Counted from the first letter of the stretch, positions 1 through 8,798 are shown. The stretch is DNA of 64,000 nucleotides from JADFOI01 sp965218935 (GCA_965218935.1 CBDCMH010000011.1:372001-436000); one strand, 5' to 3'. Numbers and translations: made by a program. Notes: generated by a model not told the origin, from the sequence alone.

Positions 1-2353
1 CACCCGAGTGAATGCCAGCCTCCTCGATATGCTCCATGATGCCTCCAATCATGACCCGGCTTCCATCGGCCAGCGCATCCACATCATATTCACGGGCATC
101 CTCGAGAAAGCGGTCGATCAGAACGGGATGGTCTGGAGACGCCTCCACGGCAGATCTCACGTATTTGTCCAGGGATTTTTCATCAAAAATGATGACCATG
201 GAACGGCCACCTAGCACATAGGAGGGTCTCACCAGGATGGGATACCCGATGCTGCGGGCCACCTTTCTGGCTTCCTCCACAGACATCGCGGTGCCGTTCT
301 TGGGCTGGGGAATACCAAGATCGTTCAGCAGTTTTCCGAATCTCTTTCGGTCTTCTGCAAGATCAATGGATTCGGGAGAGGTTCCAATAATCGGCACACC
401 CGCATCGAAGAGTTTTAATGCCAGCTTGAGGGGAGTCTGCCCCCCGAACTGGACGATGACTCCATACGGTTTTTCATTCTCCACGATGGCCATCACATCT
501 TCAAAGGTCAGTGGCTCAAAATAGAGCCGATCGGAAGTGTCATAATCGGTGGACACCGTCTCCGGGTTGCAGTTCACCATGATGGTCTCGAATCCCTCAC
601 CCTTGAGAGCGAAAGCAGCATGGCAACAACAGTAATCGAACTCGATTCCCTGTCCGATCCGATTGGGTCCACTTCCCAGGATGATCATTTTCGGACCGTC
701 GGAAGGTTCTGATTCATCCTCCGTCTCATAGGTGGAGTAAAGATAAGGCGTGAAAGATTCGAATTCCGCACCACAAGTATCCACTCTCTTGAAAACCGGC
801 AAAATACCCTTCTTCTTCCGATAACTCCACAAATCGGGTTCCGTCAGCCCGGCGCCCAGAACCTGGGTCAGCCGAAGGTCAGAAAGTCCCTCCTGTTTCG
901 CCTGCCGAACCAACTGCGGACCGGCCGTCTCTAGGTCGTATTCTTTCAGGCTCTCACTCAAATTAACGATCTGGAGAATCTGGTTGAGAAACCAACGGTC
1001 GATCCGCGTCAATTCGTAAATCTCATCAACGGTGTAGCCTTCCAGGAAGGCCAGACGGATGTAAGCCATTCGCTGAGGTGTGGGCTGTATCAGATTTTCC
1101 CGAATCCGTCCCTTGGATACCTTCTCACTGGCCAAGGTCGTCCCTGTTTCCTGAGAGCGCAGGCCTTTGAGCAGAGCTTCCCGAAAAGTGCGGCCTATGG
1201 CCATTACTTCCCCCACCGACTTCATCTGTGTGCCCAGAATGCAACTGGCTTCCGGAAACTTTTCGAAGTTCCATTTAGGCACCTTAACCACCACATAATC
1301 GAGGGTGGGCTCAAAACAGGCGGGAGTTTTCAGAGTAATATCGTTGGGTATCTCATCCAAGGTGTACCCCACCGCCAGTTTGGCCGCGATCTTGGCAATC
1401 GGAAAACCGGTGGCCTTCGAAGCCAGCGCCGAACTCCTGCTCACTCGCGGGTTCATCTCAATGATCACCATCCGACCGGTCTCGGGGTGGACGGCAAACT
1501 GAATGTTTGAACCACCCGTTTCCACCCCGACTCGACGGATGATGGCAAGACCGGCATCGCGCATCCGCTGGTATTCCCTGTCGGATAGGGTTTGGGCAGG
1601 AGCAACGGTAATCGAATCCCCGGTGTGAACGCCCATGGGATCAATATTTTCAATGGAACAGATGACCACAACATTGTCATTGACGTCTCGCATCACCTCC
1701 AGCTCGAATTCCTTCCACCCAATGATTGATTCCTCAACCAGAATCTCGTGAATGGGGGAGAGCTGTAGTCCGCGAGTGACATTCTCTTCAAACTCTTCGC
1801 TGTTGAAGGCAATACCCCCTCCCGTCCCTCCCAGGGTGTAGGAAGGGCGGATCACAGCGGGAAGCCCTATTTCCTCAATGATTGCCTCAGCCTCTTTCAG
1901 ACTATTGGCAAATCCGGATCGAGGGACCTCCAAGTCAATCTCTTCCATGGCAGCCTTGAAAAGGCGGCGATCCTCCGCAACCTTAATCGCATTCAGCTTT
2001 GCCCCGATCATCTCCACACCAAATTCATCGAGAACTCCCGCCTCAGACAGGTCAACGGAAAGGTTGAGCCCCGTTTGGCCTCCTACCGTGGGAAGTAAGG
2101 CATCGGGACGCTCCCTCTTTATAATTTCCGCTACATACTCGACTGTGAGAGGCTCGATGTAGGTTCGGGCCGCAAACTCCGGATCGGTCATGATGGTGGC
2201 CGGATTGGAGTTCACCAGCACCACCTGAAACCCGTCGCTGGACAAGGCCTTACAGGCTTGAGTCCCGGAATAGTCAAATTCGCAGGCCTGACCAATCACG
2301 ATGGGTCCCGAACCCACAATCATGATTTTATTGATATCCGTTCTCTTAGGCAT
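1..2353 (-). CDS. carB: Carbamoyl-phosphate synthase large subunit, C-terminus cut by window edge
   Basis: Makes carbamoyl phosphate from bicarbonate, ammonia and two ATP for pyrimidine and arginine synthesis, in complex with CarA. I translated the minus strand from the ATG at 2353. It stays open to base 1 and gives about 784 residues of an expected 1070 or so. The first half opens with MIVGSGPIVIGQ and has the ATP-grasp stretch RPSYTLGGTGGG. The second half begins near residue 554 with IILGSGPNRIGQG and repeats the pattern as RPSYVLGGRSM. This internal duplication is diagnostic of CarB. The missing part would be the end of the second ATP-grasp unit and the MGS-like allosteric domain. It lies 64 bp downstream of carA in the same direction, so the two are probably co-transcribed. 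Confidence 0.97.
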   Translation of the reverse strand, partial: MPKRTDINKIMIVGSGPIVIGQACEFDYSGTQACKALSSDGFQVVLVNSNPATIMTDPEFAARTYIEPLTVEYVAEIIKRERPDALLPTVGGQTGLNLSVDLSEAGVLDEFGVEMIGAKLNAIKVAEDRRLFKAAMEEIDLEVPRSGFANSLKEAEAIIEEIGLPAVIRPSYTLGGTGGGIAFNSEEFEENVTRGLQLSPIHEILVEESIIGWKEFELEVMRDVNDNVVVICSIENIDPMGVHTGDSITVAPAQTLSDREYQRMRDAGLAIIRRVGVETGGSNIQFAVHPETGRMVIIEMNPRVSRSSALASKATGFPIAKIAAKLAVGYTLDEIPNDITLKTPACFEPTLDYVVVKVPKWNFEKFPEASCILGTQMKSVGEVMAIGRTFREALLKGLRSQETGTTLASEKVSKGRIRENLIQPTPQRMAYIRLAFLEGYTVDEIYELTRIDRWFLNQILQIVNLSESLKEYDLETAGPQLVRQAKQEGLSDLRLTQVLGAGLTEPDLWSYRKKKGILPVFKRVDTCGAEFESFTPYLYSTYETEDESEPSDGPKMIILGSGPNRIGQGIEFDYCCCHAAFALKGEGFETIMVNCNPETVSTDYDTSDRLYFEPLTFEDVMAIVENEKPYGVIVQFGGQTPLKLALKLFDAGVPIIGTSPESIDLAEDRKRFGKLLNDLGIPQPKNGTAMSVEEARKVARSIGYPILVRPSYVLGGRSMVIIFDEKSLDKYVRSAVEASPDHPVLIDRFLEDAREYDVDALADGSRVMIGGIMEHIEEAGIHSG

Positions 2354-2417
2354 ATCTCCTTGTTGTCAATTGTCAGTTGTTAGCCGTCTGTCCTCAGTCC
2401 TCTCTTCCGGTCTGCGG

Positions 2418-3515
2418 TCACTTGTCAGCCTCCTCCTTCATCAGGCGAAGGAAGTCGTCAAACAGGTAGAGGGAATCGTGTGGCCCTGGAGCCGCCTCAG
2501 GGTGGTACTGAACCGAAAAAACGGGAAGATAACGGTGACGAAATCCCTCAAGGGTCTGGTCATTCAGGTTCAGGTGGGTCAGCTGAATCTCACTGTCCTT
2601 GAGAGAGTCGGGGTCCACTGCAAATCCGTGATTATGAGCGCTGATCTCCACCTTCTCGGTGATCAGATTCTTTACCGGCTGGTTTCCTCCCCGGTGTCCG
2701 AATTTAAGTTTGTAGGTTTTCCCTTCGAAAGCTAAACCTAACAGCTGGTGGCCCAGACAGATTCCAAAAACAGGCTTCTGGTGAATCAGTTTTTTCAAAT
2801 TCTTCACGATATAGTCCAGCGGCTCGGGATCCCCGGGACCGTTGGAAAGAAAAATTCCATCTGGATTCAATGCCAATACATCTTCGGCACTGGTGGTGGC
2901 CGGCACAACCGTCAGATCACATCCTCGAGATGCCAGAGATCGCAGGATGTTCCTTTTGATGCCAAAATCATAAGCAACCACACGGAAGCGAGGGCTCTCG
3001 CTGGCCCAGGAATAGGGCGCATTTGAAGTGACGGTAGCCACATAGTCGCTTCCTTCCATAGCGGGATGTTTCAACACCTTCTGCTTCAGCGACTCCGGAT
3101 CGAAGTCAACCGTGGAGAGGATTCCCCGCATCGCTCCCTGCCCGCGGATATGGCGTACCAGAGCGCGCGTGTCGGTTTCGGCAATACCGGGAATGGACTT
3201 CTCCTGGAGATATCCGTCTAGAGTTTTCTCTCCTCTCCAGTTGCTGAAAATGGGGCTGCATTCGCGGACAATGAAACCCTCTACAAAGGGTTTTCTGGAT
3301 TCTTCGTCATCCACGTTTACACCATAATTCCCAATCTCCGGCTGGGTCATGACCACGATTTGACCGGCGTAAGACGGATCGGTCAAGACCTCCTGGTAGC
3401 CGGTCATTGACGTATTGAAGACGACCTCCCCGACAGACTCCCCTTTCGCACCAAACCCAAAGCCTTCGAACAACCTTCCATCTTCCAAGTACAGTACGGC
3501 TTTACGTTTATTCAT
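2418..3515 (-). CDS. carA: Carbamoyl-phosphate synthase small subunit (glutaminase)
   Basis: Hydrolyses glutamine and channels ammonia to CarB. The 365-residue protein has the usual length. Residues 1-150 match the CarA N-terminal domain (VVFNTSMTGYQEVLTDPSY) and the rest is a class I glutamine amidotransferase domain. The nucleophile is Cys253 in GICLGHQ, and His338 and Glu340 in QYHPE complete the triad. The start at 3515 gives the standard N-terminus. carB follows after 64 bp, and lepB lies 62 bp upstream on the same strand, so the order is lepB-carA-carB. The gaps on both sides of carA contain short tgtcag-type micro-repeats. No pyrimidine attenuator was recognised. Confidence 0.98.
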   Translation of the reverse strand: MNKRKAVLYLEDGRLFEGFGFGAKGESVGEVVFNTSMTGYQEVLTDPSYAGQIVVMTQPEIGNYGVNVDDEESRKPFVEGFIVRECSPIFSNWRGEKTLDGYLQEKSIPGIAETDTRALVRHIRGQGAMRGILSTVDFDPESLKQKVLKHPAMEGSDYVATVTSNAPYSWASESPRFRVVAYDFGIKRNILRSLASRGCDLTVVPATTSAEDVLALNPDGIFLSNGPGDPEPLDYIVKNLKKLIHQKPVFGICLGHQLLGLAFEGKTYKLKFGHRGGNQPVKNLITEKVEISAHNHGFAVDPDSLKDSEIQLTHLNLNDQTLEGFRHRYLPVFSVQYHPEAAPGPHDSLYLFDDFLRLMKEEADK

Positions 3516-3543
3516 GCTGTCAGGAGGTAAATCCTTTGTCCGT

Positions 3544-3564
3544 TGTCAGCTGTCAGCTGTCAGT
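3544..3564. repeat. Micro-tandem repeat, 7-bp unit
   Basis: Three consecutive 7-bp units of the form tgtcagc/t lie between the lepB stop and the carA start. A degenerate relative (ttgtcaattgtcagttgt) is in the carA-carB gap near 2363-2380. They look like the short tandem heptamer repeats scattered through intergenic DNA of some bacteria. No function is evident. Confidence 0.6.
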
Positions 3565-3577
3565 TGTTTGCTGTCTC

Positions 3578-4168
3578 TTACCTGATCAATCCCAGCTTGG
3601 AGAGGGGCCAGTAACGAAATATGGCCTCACCGAAAATGTTCTTTCCCGGGACGAATCCCCAGTCCCGACTATCGTTACTGGAGTTCCGATGGTCTCCCAA
3701 AACAAAGTAGTGATCCGGAGGCACAACCTGTAGAGGGTACGATTCGTAGTCAGAATCCGCTGGGAGATAGGGTTCCGAAAGCTCTTCGCCATTGAGGTAG
3801 ACCACTCCGGATCGAACCTCAACCGTCTCCGCTGGAAGCCCGATCACTCGCTTGATAAAGGATTTTGTCTGATCCTTCGGATACCAGAACACAACGATGT
3901 CTCCCCGCTCGACGCCTGAGAAATAATAGACAAACTTATTCACCAAGATTCGATCCCGTGGTTCGAGCCTGGGCTCCATACTGGTCCCTTCGACCTTCAC
4001 CGGTTGCACCACGAAAATCACCACCAGGATGGCGATCAGAACGGTAAAGAAAATATCTCTGGCCCAGCCTCGCACCTCTTGACCTAGAGAGGACCGATCC
4101 ACGGACATCTCCTGGTCCTGGGGCGGGTCCACTGCCGGGTTACGAAATAAATCCTGTCCCATGGCCAC
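3578..4168 (-). CDS. lepB: Signal peptidase I
   Basis: Membrane serine protease that removes signal peptides from exported proteins. The product is 196 residues with one hydrophobic segment at about 37-55. Box B contains the nucleophile Ser63 (GTSMEPRL) and box D the general base Lys106 (IKRVIGLPAE). Box E is GDHRNSSNDSRDWG near the C-terminus. The Ser/Lys dyad is therefore intact. The start at 4168 could be replaced by the Met at residue 3 without changing the family features. It is the first gene of the lepB-carA-carB run; its upstream neighbour is an insertion sequence. Confidence 0.97.
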   Translation of the reverse strand: MAMGQDLFRNPAVDPPQDQEMSVDRSSLGQEVRGWARDIFFTVLIAILVVIFVVQPVKVEGTSMEPRLEPRDRILVNKFVYYFSGVERGDIVVFWYPKDQTKSFIKRVIGLPAETVEVRSGVVYLNGEELSEPYLPADSDYESYPLQVVPPDHYFVLGDHRNSSNDSRDWGFVPGKNIFGEAIFRYWPLSKLGLIR

Positions 4169-4284
4169 CGTCAGTTCTATCTCACTCTCTTTAACTTCAG
4201 AGTCCCAGTATACTTACAAAAAAAGCCAAGCGAGTCTATTCCGGTCCTCTGAGTCCTATTCGGGCTGCCCCAAGCTTCCCCCCC

Positions 4285-4355
4285 GTTGCCTCACGTAAAA
4301 ATCTATTCCAAAGGGTATTCGTTGCCTCACTAAGAATCTATCCGAAAGGGATTGC
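4285..4355. repeat. Left terminal repeat pair of the IS
   Basis: Two direct copies with a 36-bp period: each has gttgcctcac, an A-rich step, aatctat and a cc(a/g)aaaggg tail. The reverse complement of the same motif is found twice at 5716-5777. Confidence 0.75.
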
Positions 4356-4437
4356 AAAAAGTGGTGGTAAAAAGCACCAACCAGAGGAGTGGCAACCCCT
4401 TGCCCAACACCCGCAGCCTGCAGCAAGAGAAAGATTT

Positions 4438-5658
4438 TCACATCCAGCCCGCTTCCCATCGTTTCTTCTGCTCAGGAGTCGGTTTGAGCAAAAGGCAATT
4501 CTGAAGCCAGCCGATCTGCCGTGCCAGCTGGGCCGGATTGAGCTTCTCATACTCTCGGGCCAGTTCCCGCTTGATCTTGTCCGCCACCTCAGGGGACTCG
4601 CAGATCCTCCGGTAGGGAGTTTTCGGCACATCATACTTTTTCCAGATCCGAGACCCTCGACGTTGCTTGGCCACCATCTTCATGACCGGCTTGAAAAAGT
4701 TGATCTGCAGTCGCAGCCGATCGTACAACTCGTTCACCAGCTCCTGTTCTCGCTCTCCCTCGTAGCGAGCATAACCCACGGCCCGCCGAACCACCGAATA
4801 GTTTTTCTGCTCCACATAAGGGTTGTCATTCTTGCGCGAGGGGCGGGTTCGGCTGAAGCTGATCTTTTCCTGCTCACAAAAACGAATCAAGTGCTTGTTG
4901 ATGAACTCGCTGCCGTTGTCCGAAGCCATCCCCAGCCAAGGGAAGGGCGAGCGCTTCTGAAGCAGCTTCATCGCTTCCAGGACCCACACCTGGGCCTTAT
5001 TGCGCACCGCTCGGACCTCTGTCCAGCCCGTGTACACGTCCGTCACATCCAGGGTTTGAAGGTAGTCCCCCCGACCCTGGCCTCCCTCATGGCCCACCAG
5101 GTCCACTTCCACAAAACCGGGGCGATCCTCCTGCCAGTCGGCGAAACGCTTGATCGGAATCTGGTGTTTGAGCAGCGTTCCCGGCTTGGTTCCGGATCGT
5201 CCTTTGAGACGGTGCTTGCACCTTTCGGGCTCCAGCAGCCGATCGATGGTGGCGGCGCTGATCTGCATCAACCGCTCATGGGTGCTGGCATCCACTTTCA
5301 GTTCCCCATGTCTTTGTAAAATGGGTACCACTTCCGGCAAAATCGCGACCAGACGTTTGCCACACAAATAGTCCAGTATCTCCCAGATCATCGTCAGCGC
5401 CTTTAGAACTTTCTGGTCGTATTTGCGGGCCCGCTCTCGCCGTACTCTCTTGCCGATATCCCCTACCGCCACCAGCTTGGGGCTCAACCGGATCCGCTTG
5501 CCCTGGTGGCGAAGCAGATAGGCTCCATAGCAGCGGTTGTAGCCCGTCATTTGGGTAAACTCCGTCAACACTTCCCCCTTCACCTTCTTGCCCTTCTTCC
5601 GGTAGCGGGGGGCAAAACTTTTGATCAATACACGCTTTTCTGCCATCGTTAACCTCAT
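4438..5658 (-). CDS. DDE transposase with rve-type integrase core
   Basis: Catalyses movement of the surrounding element. From 5658 the protein is 406 residues. The N-terminal third looks like DNA-binding domains (TMAEKRVLIKSFAPRYRKK). The core has an Asp in FVEVDLVGHEGG, an Asp in GMASDNGSEFI and a Glu in NPYVEQKNYSVVR, consistent with a DDE triad, and a basic C-terminus. I chose 5658 because a GGAGG sits 6 bases upstream of that ATG. The frame is open further upstream to 5793, but that would run into the terminal repeats. The gene appears intact, so the element may be active. Confidence 0.85.
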   Translation of the reverse strand: MRLTMAEKRVLIKSFAPRYRKKGKKVKGEVLTEFTQMTGYNRCYGAYLLRHQGKRIRLSPKLVAVGDIGKRVRRERARKYDQKVLKALTMIWEILDYLCGKRLVAILPEVVPILQRHGELKVDASTHERLMQISAATIDRLLEPERCKHRLKGRSGTKPGTLLKHQIPIKRFADWQEDRPGFVEVDLVGHEGGQGRGDYLQTLDVTDVYTGWTEVRAVRNKAQVWVLEAMKLLQKRSPFPWLGMASDNGSEFINKHLIRFCEQEKISFSRTRPSRKNDNPYVEQKNYSVVRRAVGYARYEGEREQELVNELYDRLRLQINFFKPVMKMVAKQRRGSRIWKKYDVPKTPYRRICESPEVADKIKRELAREYEKLNPAQLARQIGWLQNCLLLKPTPEQKKRWEAGWM

Positions 5659-5715
5659 TGGTGCCCTCCATTCCTTCATGGAGGACACTTCTATTCCCCT
5701 GCTCAGGGCCAGGCA

Positions 5716-5777
5716 ATTTCGAATAGATTTTTTAATGAGGCAACGTATCCATTTCGAATAGATTTTTGATGAGGCAA
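5716..5777. repeat. Right terminal repeat pair of the IS
   Basis: Two copies of atttcgaatagattttt(t)aatgaggcaa-like sequence, inverted relative to the pair at 4285-4355. The outermost copy ends at tgaggcaa (5777), taken as the element boundary. Confidence 0.75.
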
Positions 5778-5786
5778 TTCGTCTTC

Positions 5787-5815
5787 TTGACACTCTTTTT
5801 GCGTCTGCCTATTAT
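5787..5815 (+). promoter_or_regulatory. Strong sigma-70 type promoter for the IHF-MerR pair
   Basis: A perfect TTGACA at 5787-5792, a 17-base spacer and TATTAT at 5810-5815. It lies 9 bp outside the IS end and about 50 bp upstream of the GTG start at 5866. The IS inserted just upstream without breaking it. Confidence 0.7.
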
Positions 5816-5865
5816 GAGAAACGCGTAGCGCATCCCGAGATCGTTCCAGTCTCCAGGGATAGATT

Positions 5866-6132
5866 GTGATAAAGGCCGACCTTGCTCAAGTTGTTTACGA
5901 GAGGCATGGAGGAATCTCTTTCGCCGAGGCTAAGGATGTGGTGGAATTGATCTTAGGAAGCGTCAAGGAAAGTCTGGTGAGTGGCGAAGATGTGAAGTTA
6001 TCTGGCTTTGGCACTCTCAACGTCATTCAGCGCAAGGGACGGCTTGGGCGGAATCCCCAAACAGGGGAGCGTATGAAGTTGGCATCGAGTCGATACGTCA
6101 CCTTCCGGCCGTCACGACTTCTGAGTTTTTGA
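5866..6132 (+). CDS. HU/IHF-family nucleoid protein
   Basis: Small DNA-bending protein of 88 residues, the family length. It has the N-terminal helical pair (MIKADLAQVVYERHGGISFAEAK), the conserved SGFGTL turn, and a beta-arm with GRNPQTGE. IHF-alpha fits slightly better than HU because a MerR-type gene follows, an order seen for ihfA in several phyla. The start is GTG at 5866. The arm Pro in RNPQTG, which intercalates into DNA in this family, is present. It overlaps no neighbour and is followed 9 bp later by the MerR-like gene, so the two are likely one operon. Confidence 0.93.
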   Translation: MIKADLAQVVYERHGGISFAEAKDVVELILGSVKESLVSGEDVKLSGFGTLNVIQRKGRLGRNPQTGERMKLASSRYVTFRPSRLLSF

Positions 6133-6141
6133 TTTCTTCTG

Positions 6142-6489
6142 ATGGCGGTGATCCGTAAGAAGCTCTTCTATAAAATCGGTGATGTGTGCAAGCTGTGCTC
6201 CATCCAACCCCATGTCTTGCGTTACTGGGAAACCGAATTCACTCTTCTTTCTCCGGCCAAGAACAGGGCAGGACAACGCATTTATCGAGAAAAGGATCTG
6301 CAGCTGATCCAGGCCATTCAGCAGCTGCTCTACAAGGAAGGCTACACCATTTCAGGAGCCAATAAGAAGCTTCTCGACGATGGAAAATCTGACCTGCCTT
6401 TATTCAAGCAGTCCCCCAAGGTGGATCAATCACAGGCTCTTTTCGAAATTCGACAGGAACTCGAAGAAATTCTGAAAATCCTGGAGTAG
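6142..6489 (+). CDS. MerR-family transcriptional regulator
   Basis: A 115-residue protein with an N-terminal winged helix-turn-helix of the MerR type: FYKIGDVCKLCSIQPHVLRYWETEF is followed by the RIYREKDLQLIQAIQQLLY helix. A short C-terminal coiled-coil-like helix (residues 95-115, FEIRQELEEILKIL) could dimerise it. There is no large effector domain and no C-terminal metal-binding cysteine pair, so it is not a classic mercury or copper sensor. It belongs to the small MerR proteins commonly found downstream of ihfA. Its target is unknown. Confidence 0.9.
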   Translation: MAVIRKKLFYKIGDVCKLCSIQPHVLRYWETEFTLLSPAKNRAGQRIYREKDLQLIQAIQQLLYKEGYTISGANKKLLDDGKSDLPLFKQSPKVDQSQALFEIRQELEEILKILE

Positions 6490-6572
6490 TTTCTAGCCCC
6501 AACTCTTTCTCCGAACTCTCCCTGTCCTGCCGCCGCTTCGCCACAACAGCCTATGAGTAATTTTGGCCTGTC

Positions 6573-6620
6573 TTGACTTTAAACCTCCGCTAATGGAAAA
6601 TTTAGTCATGGCTAAATTTT
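6573..6620 (+). promoter_or_regulatory. Promoter and palindromic operator of the oxidase-ZIP operon
   Basis: TTGACT at 6573-6578 is a likely -35 box. A perfect 9-bp inverted repeat, aaaatttag at 6597-6605 and ctaaatttt at 6612-6620 with a 6-base centre, covers the place where the -10 box would be. A TTTAG-N6-CTAAA pattern resembles operators of DtxR/MntR-type metal repressors. That identity is an inference; the palindrome itself is seen directly. Confidence 0.6.
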
Positions 6621-6642
6621 ATCCTGAATCGAGGTCCATATT

Positions 6643-7638
6643 ATGAAAAACAAAAAGATCAGTCGGCGCAAGATATTGGGAGGTACTGTCGGTGTCACCG
6701 CTTTGGCCGGTGGCAGAGGACTGTTGGGAGCTCCGGCCCTCGCTACGGATGGTCCCGATCTTGAAGCTCACGACGCTCGGGTGATGTCCACCACCGGAGA
6801 GGTGGACCTGAGCCAATTCAATCCTTCGAACTTTTTGCAGGAGTTCGATTATGGCCAGGTGAGCGAGTTGCCCGACGGGCAGACCTTGCGGGAGTGGGAA
6901 ATCGTGGCGGTGGACAAGGAAATTGAAATCGCACCGGGTGTCTATTTCCCGGCCTGGACCTACAATGGACAGGTGCCCGGTCCAACCTTGCGCTGCACTG
7001 AGGGAGACCGTCTACGGATCCAATTCTCAAACGCCGGAAGCCACCCGCATACGATCCACTTTCACGGTTTTCACCCGGCCAGCATGGACGGCGTGTTTGA
7101 GGTGGTGAAGCCCGGTGACGAGTTTGTCTACGAGTTTGAAGCGGAACCTTTCGGACTGCATCTTTACCATTGCCACTCGGTGCCCTTGAAGAGACACATC
7201 CACAAGGGACTCTACGGCGCCTTTATTGTCGACCCTCGAGAAAAGCGTCCCGAAGCCCATGAGATGATCATGGTCATGAATGGATTTGACACCAATTTTG
7301 ACGGCGACAACGAAGTCTATGGGGTCAACAGCGTGGCCTTTCACTACCATCGCCATCCCATCACCGTACAGCTTCAGGAGCTGGTGCGGATTTATCTGGT
7401 GAACACTCTGGAGTTTGATCTGCTCAACTCGCTTCACATTCACGGTAATTTCTTTGAGGTTTATCGAACCGGTACCCGACTCACCCCGGATGACTTCACG
7501 GATACGATCATGCTGTGTCAGGGGGAGCGCCACATCTTGGAGTTGAAATTCCGTCATCCCGGGAAGTTCATGTTCCACGCCCACCAGAGCGAGTTCGCCG
7601 AATTGGGCTGGATGGGCTTTTTTGAGGTGCAGTCATGA
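6643..7638 (+). CDS. Tat-exported two-domain multicopper oxidase
   Basis: Oxidises a reduced substrate (phenolic or metal ion) at a type 1 copper and reduces oxygen at a trinuclear cluster in the periplasm. The 331-residue protein starts with a twin-arginine signal (SRRKIL at residues 7-12). Copper ligands are visible as HTIHFHGFH, YHCHSVPLKRHIHKG, LHIHGNFFEVY and FMFHAHQSEFAELGWMG. The length and motif order fit a two-domain MCO of the small laccase or nitrite-reductase-like fold rather than a three-domain CueO. The next gene, a ZIP transporter, overlaps it by four bases (ATGA), which suggests metal oxidation coupled to metal handling. A palindromic operator lies upstream. Confidence 0.9.
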   Translation: MKNKKISRRKILGGTVGVTALAGGRGLLGAPALATDGPDLEAHDARVMSTTGEVDLSQFNPSNFLQEFDYGQVSELPDGQTLREWEIVAVDKEIEIAPGVYFPAWTYNGQVPGPTLRCTEGDRLRIQFSNAGSHPHTIHFHGFHPASMDGVFEVVKPGDEFVYEFEAEPFGLHLYHCHSVPLKRHIHKGLYGAFIVDPREKRPEAHEMIMVMNGFDTNFDGDNEVYGVNSVAFHYHRHPITVQLQELVRIYLVNTLEFDLLNSLHIHGNFFEVYRTGTRLTPDDFTDTIMLCQGERHILELKFRHPGKFMFHAHQSEFAELGWMGFFEVQS

Positions 7639-8798
7639 AACAGTGGTTTTGGGGACTCTTTCCGATCATCCTTCTGGCCGGTTTTTTGGCCCTCTTTTTC
7701 ATCTATGGGCCGTTGGGGGTATTTATGGCCGCTTTTCCTCCGGTGGAGGAGCTGACCATTGAGCGGGTGGTCCTGCCGGAAGCGGATCAGATCGTCCTGC
7801 ATGTGATCAATGGAGGACCCGATCCGGTCACGGTGGCTCAGGTAACGGTGGATGACGCGTTTTGGCAGTATAGGACGGATCCGGAAGACAAGACCATTCC
7901 CCGACTGGGCCGAATGAGGGTCAACATTCCTTACCCCTGGGTCGAAGGAGAGACCCACGAGGTGGTGATCTTGACCTCGACGGGTCTGACCTTCAGCCAG
8001 GAAATCGCGGTGGCGACTCAGTCCCCTCAGACCAACTGGACCTACTTTTGGACCTTTGCCTTACTGGGCATCTACGCCGGTGTGATTCCCGTTTTCCTGG
8101 GACTGCTCTGGTATCCCTTCTTGAGGGAGTTGAGTTCCAAGTGGCTTTCCTTTTTCCTGAGCCTCACCGTTGGTTTGCTGACCTTCCTGGCGGTGGATAT
8201 GCTTGATGAGGCGCTTGAGACTGCGGAAGCGGTGCCCAGTGCGTTCCAGGGGATTGCCTTAGTGGGTATCGGTGTTTTAGGGGCCCTGCTCATTCTGTTC
8301 TATCTATCCGACCTGAAGGTGGGATCCTCCGATCAGTCAGGTGCAGAGCGGCGTCACTGGACTGCCTTGATGATCGCATTAGGTATCGGGCTTCACAACA
8401 TGGGTGAGGGTCTGGCCATTGGTGCCTCCTATGCCCTGGGCGAAATCGCTCTCGGAACTTTTCTGGTGGTCGGTTTTACGCTGCACAACATCACCGAGGG
8501 GTTGGGAATTGTGACACCCATTGCCAAGGATCAACCGTCCATAGGCCGCCTGGTGGTCTTGGGACTCATCGCCGGCGTACCCACGGTGTTGGGAACCTGG
8601 ATTGGGGGTTTTAGCTATTCCGCAATTTGGGCTACCCTTTTTCTTGCCATTGGTGTGGGGGCGATCCTTCAGGTGATTTACCAACTCATGGTACTGTTCA
8701 CCAGAAAGGGAGAAACGGTTTTCACCAGCGCCTATAATCTCTCGGGATTTCTCCTGGGTCTGGGAATCATGTACGGGACCGGACTCCTGGTGGTTTGA
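7635..8798 (+). CDS. ZIP-family metal transporter with N-terminal extracytoplasmic domain
   Basis: A 387-residue membrane protein. After a first membrane helix (residues 7-32) comes a soluble stretch of about 100 residues, then roughly seven helices. The ZIP metal-binding motifs are clear: LHNMGEGLAIGAS and LHNITEGLGIV, which place His and Glu in helices 4 and 5. It should move a divalent cation such as zinc, iron or manganese. The N-terminal domain before the ZIP core is unusual and may take metal from the co-encoded oxidase; this is inference. The ATGA overlap with the oxidase gene indicates translational coupling. Confidence 0.88.
   Translation: MKQWFWGLFPIILLAGFLALFFIYGPLGVFMAAFPPVEELTIERVVLPEADQIVLHVINGGPDPVTVAQVTVDDAFWQYRTDPEDKTIPRLGRMRVNIPYPWVEGETHEVVILTSTGLTFSQEIAVATQSPQTNWTYFWTFALLGIYAGVIPVFLGLLWYPFLRELSSKWLSFFLSLTVGLLTFLAVDMLDEALETAEAVPSAFQGIALVGIGVLGALLILFYLSDLKVGSSDQSGAERRHWTALMIALGIGLHNMGEGLAIGASYALGEIALGTFLVVGFTLHNITEGLGIVTPIAKDQPSIGRLVVLGLIAGVPTVLGTWIGGFSYSAIWATLFLAIGVGAILQVIYQLMVLFTRKGETVFTSAYNLSGFLLGLGIMYGTGLLVV

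Larger units (their letters stand above)
4286..5777 (-). mobile_element. Insertion sequence with doubled terminal repeats
   Basis: About 1.49 kb, carrying one DDE transposase gene. The left end holds two directly repeated units of about 36 bp (4285-4320 and 4321-4355) starting gttgcctcac and containing aatctat. The right end holds two units in inverted orientation (near 5716-5743 and 5751-5777) ending in tgaggcaa. The element therefore has tandem duplicated terminal inverted repeats. No clear target duplication was found. I could not assign a named IS family; the transposase has an rve-type integrase core. The right end stops 9 bp before the -35 box of the downstream IHF-like gene. Confidence 0.8.
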
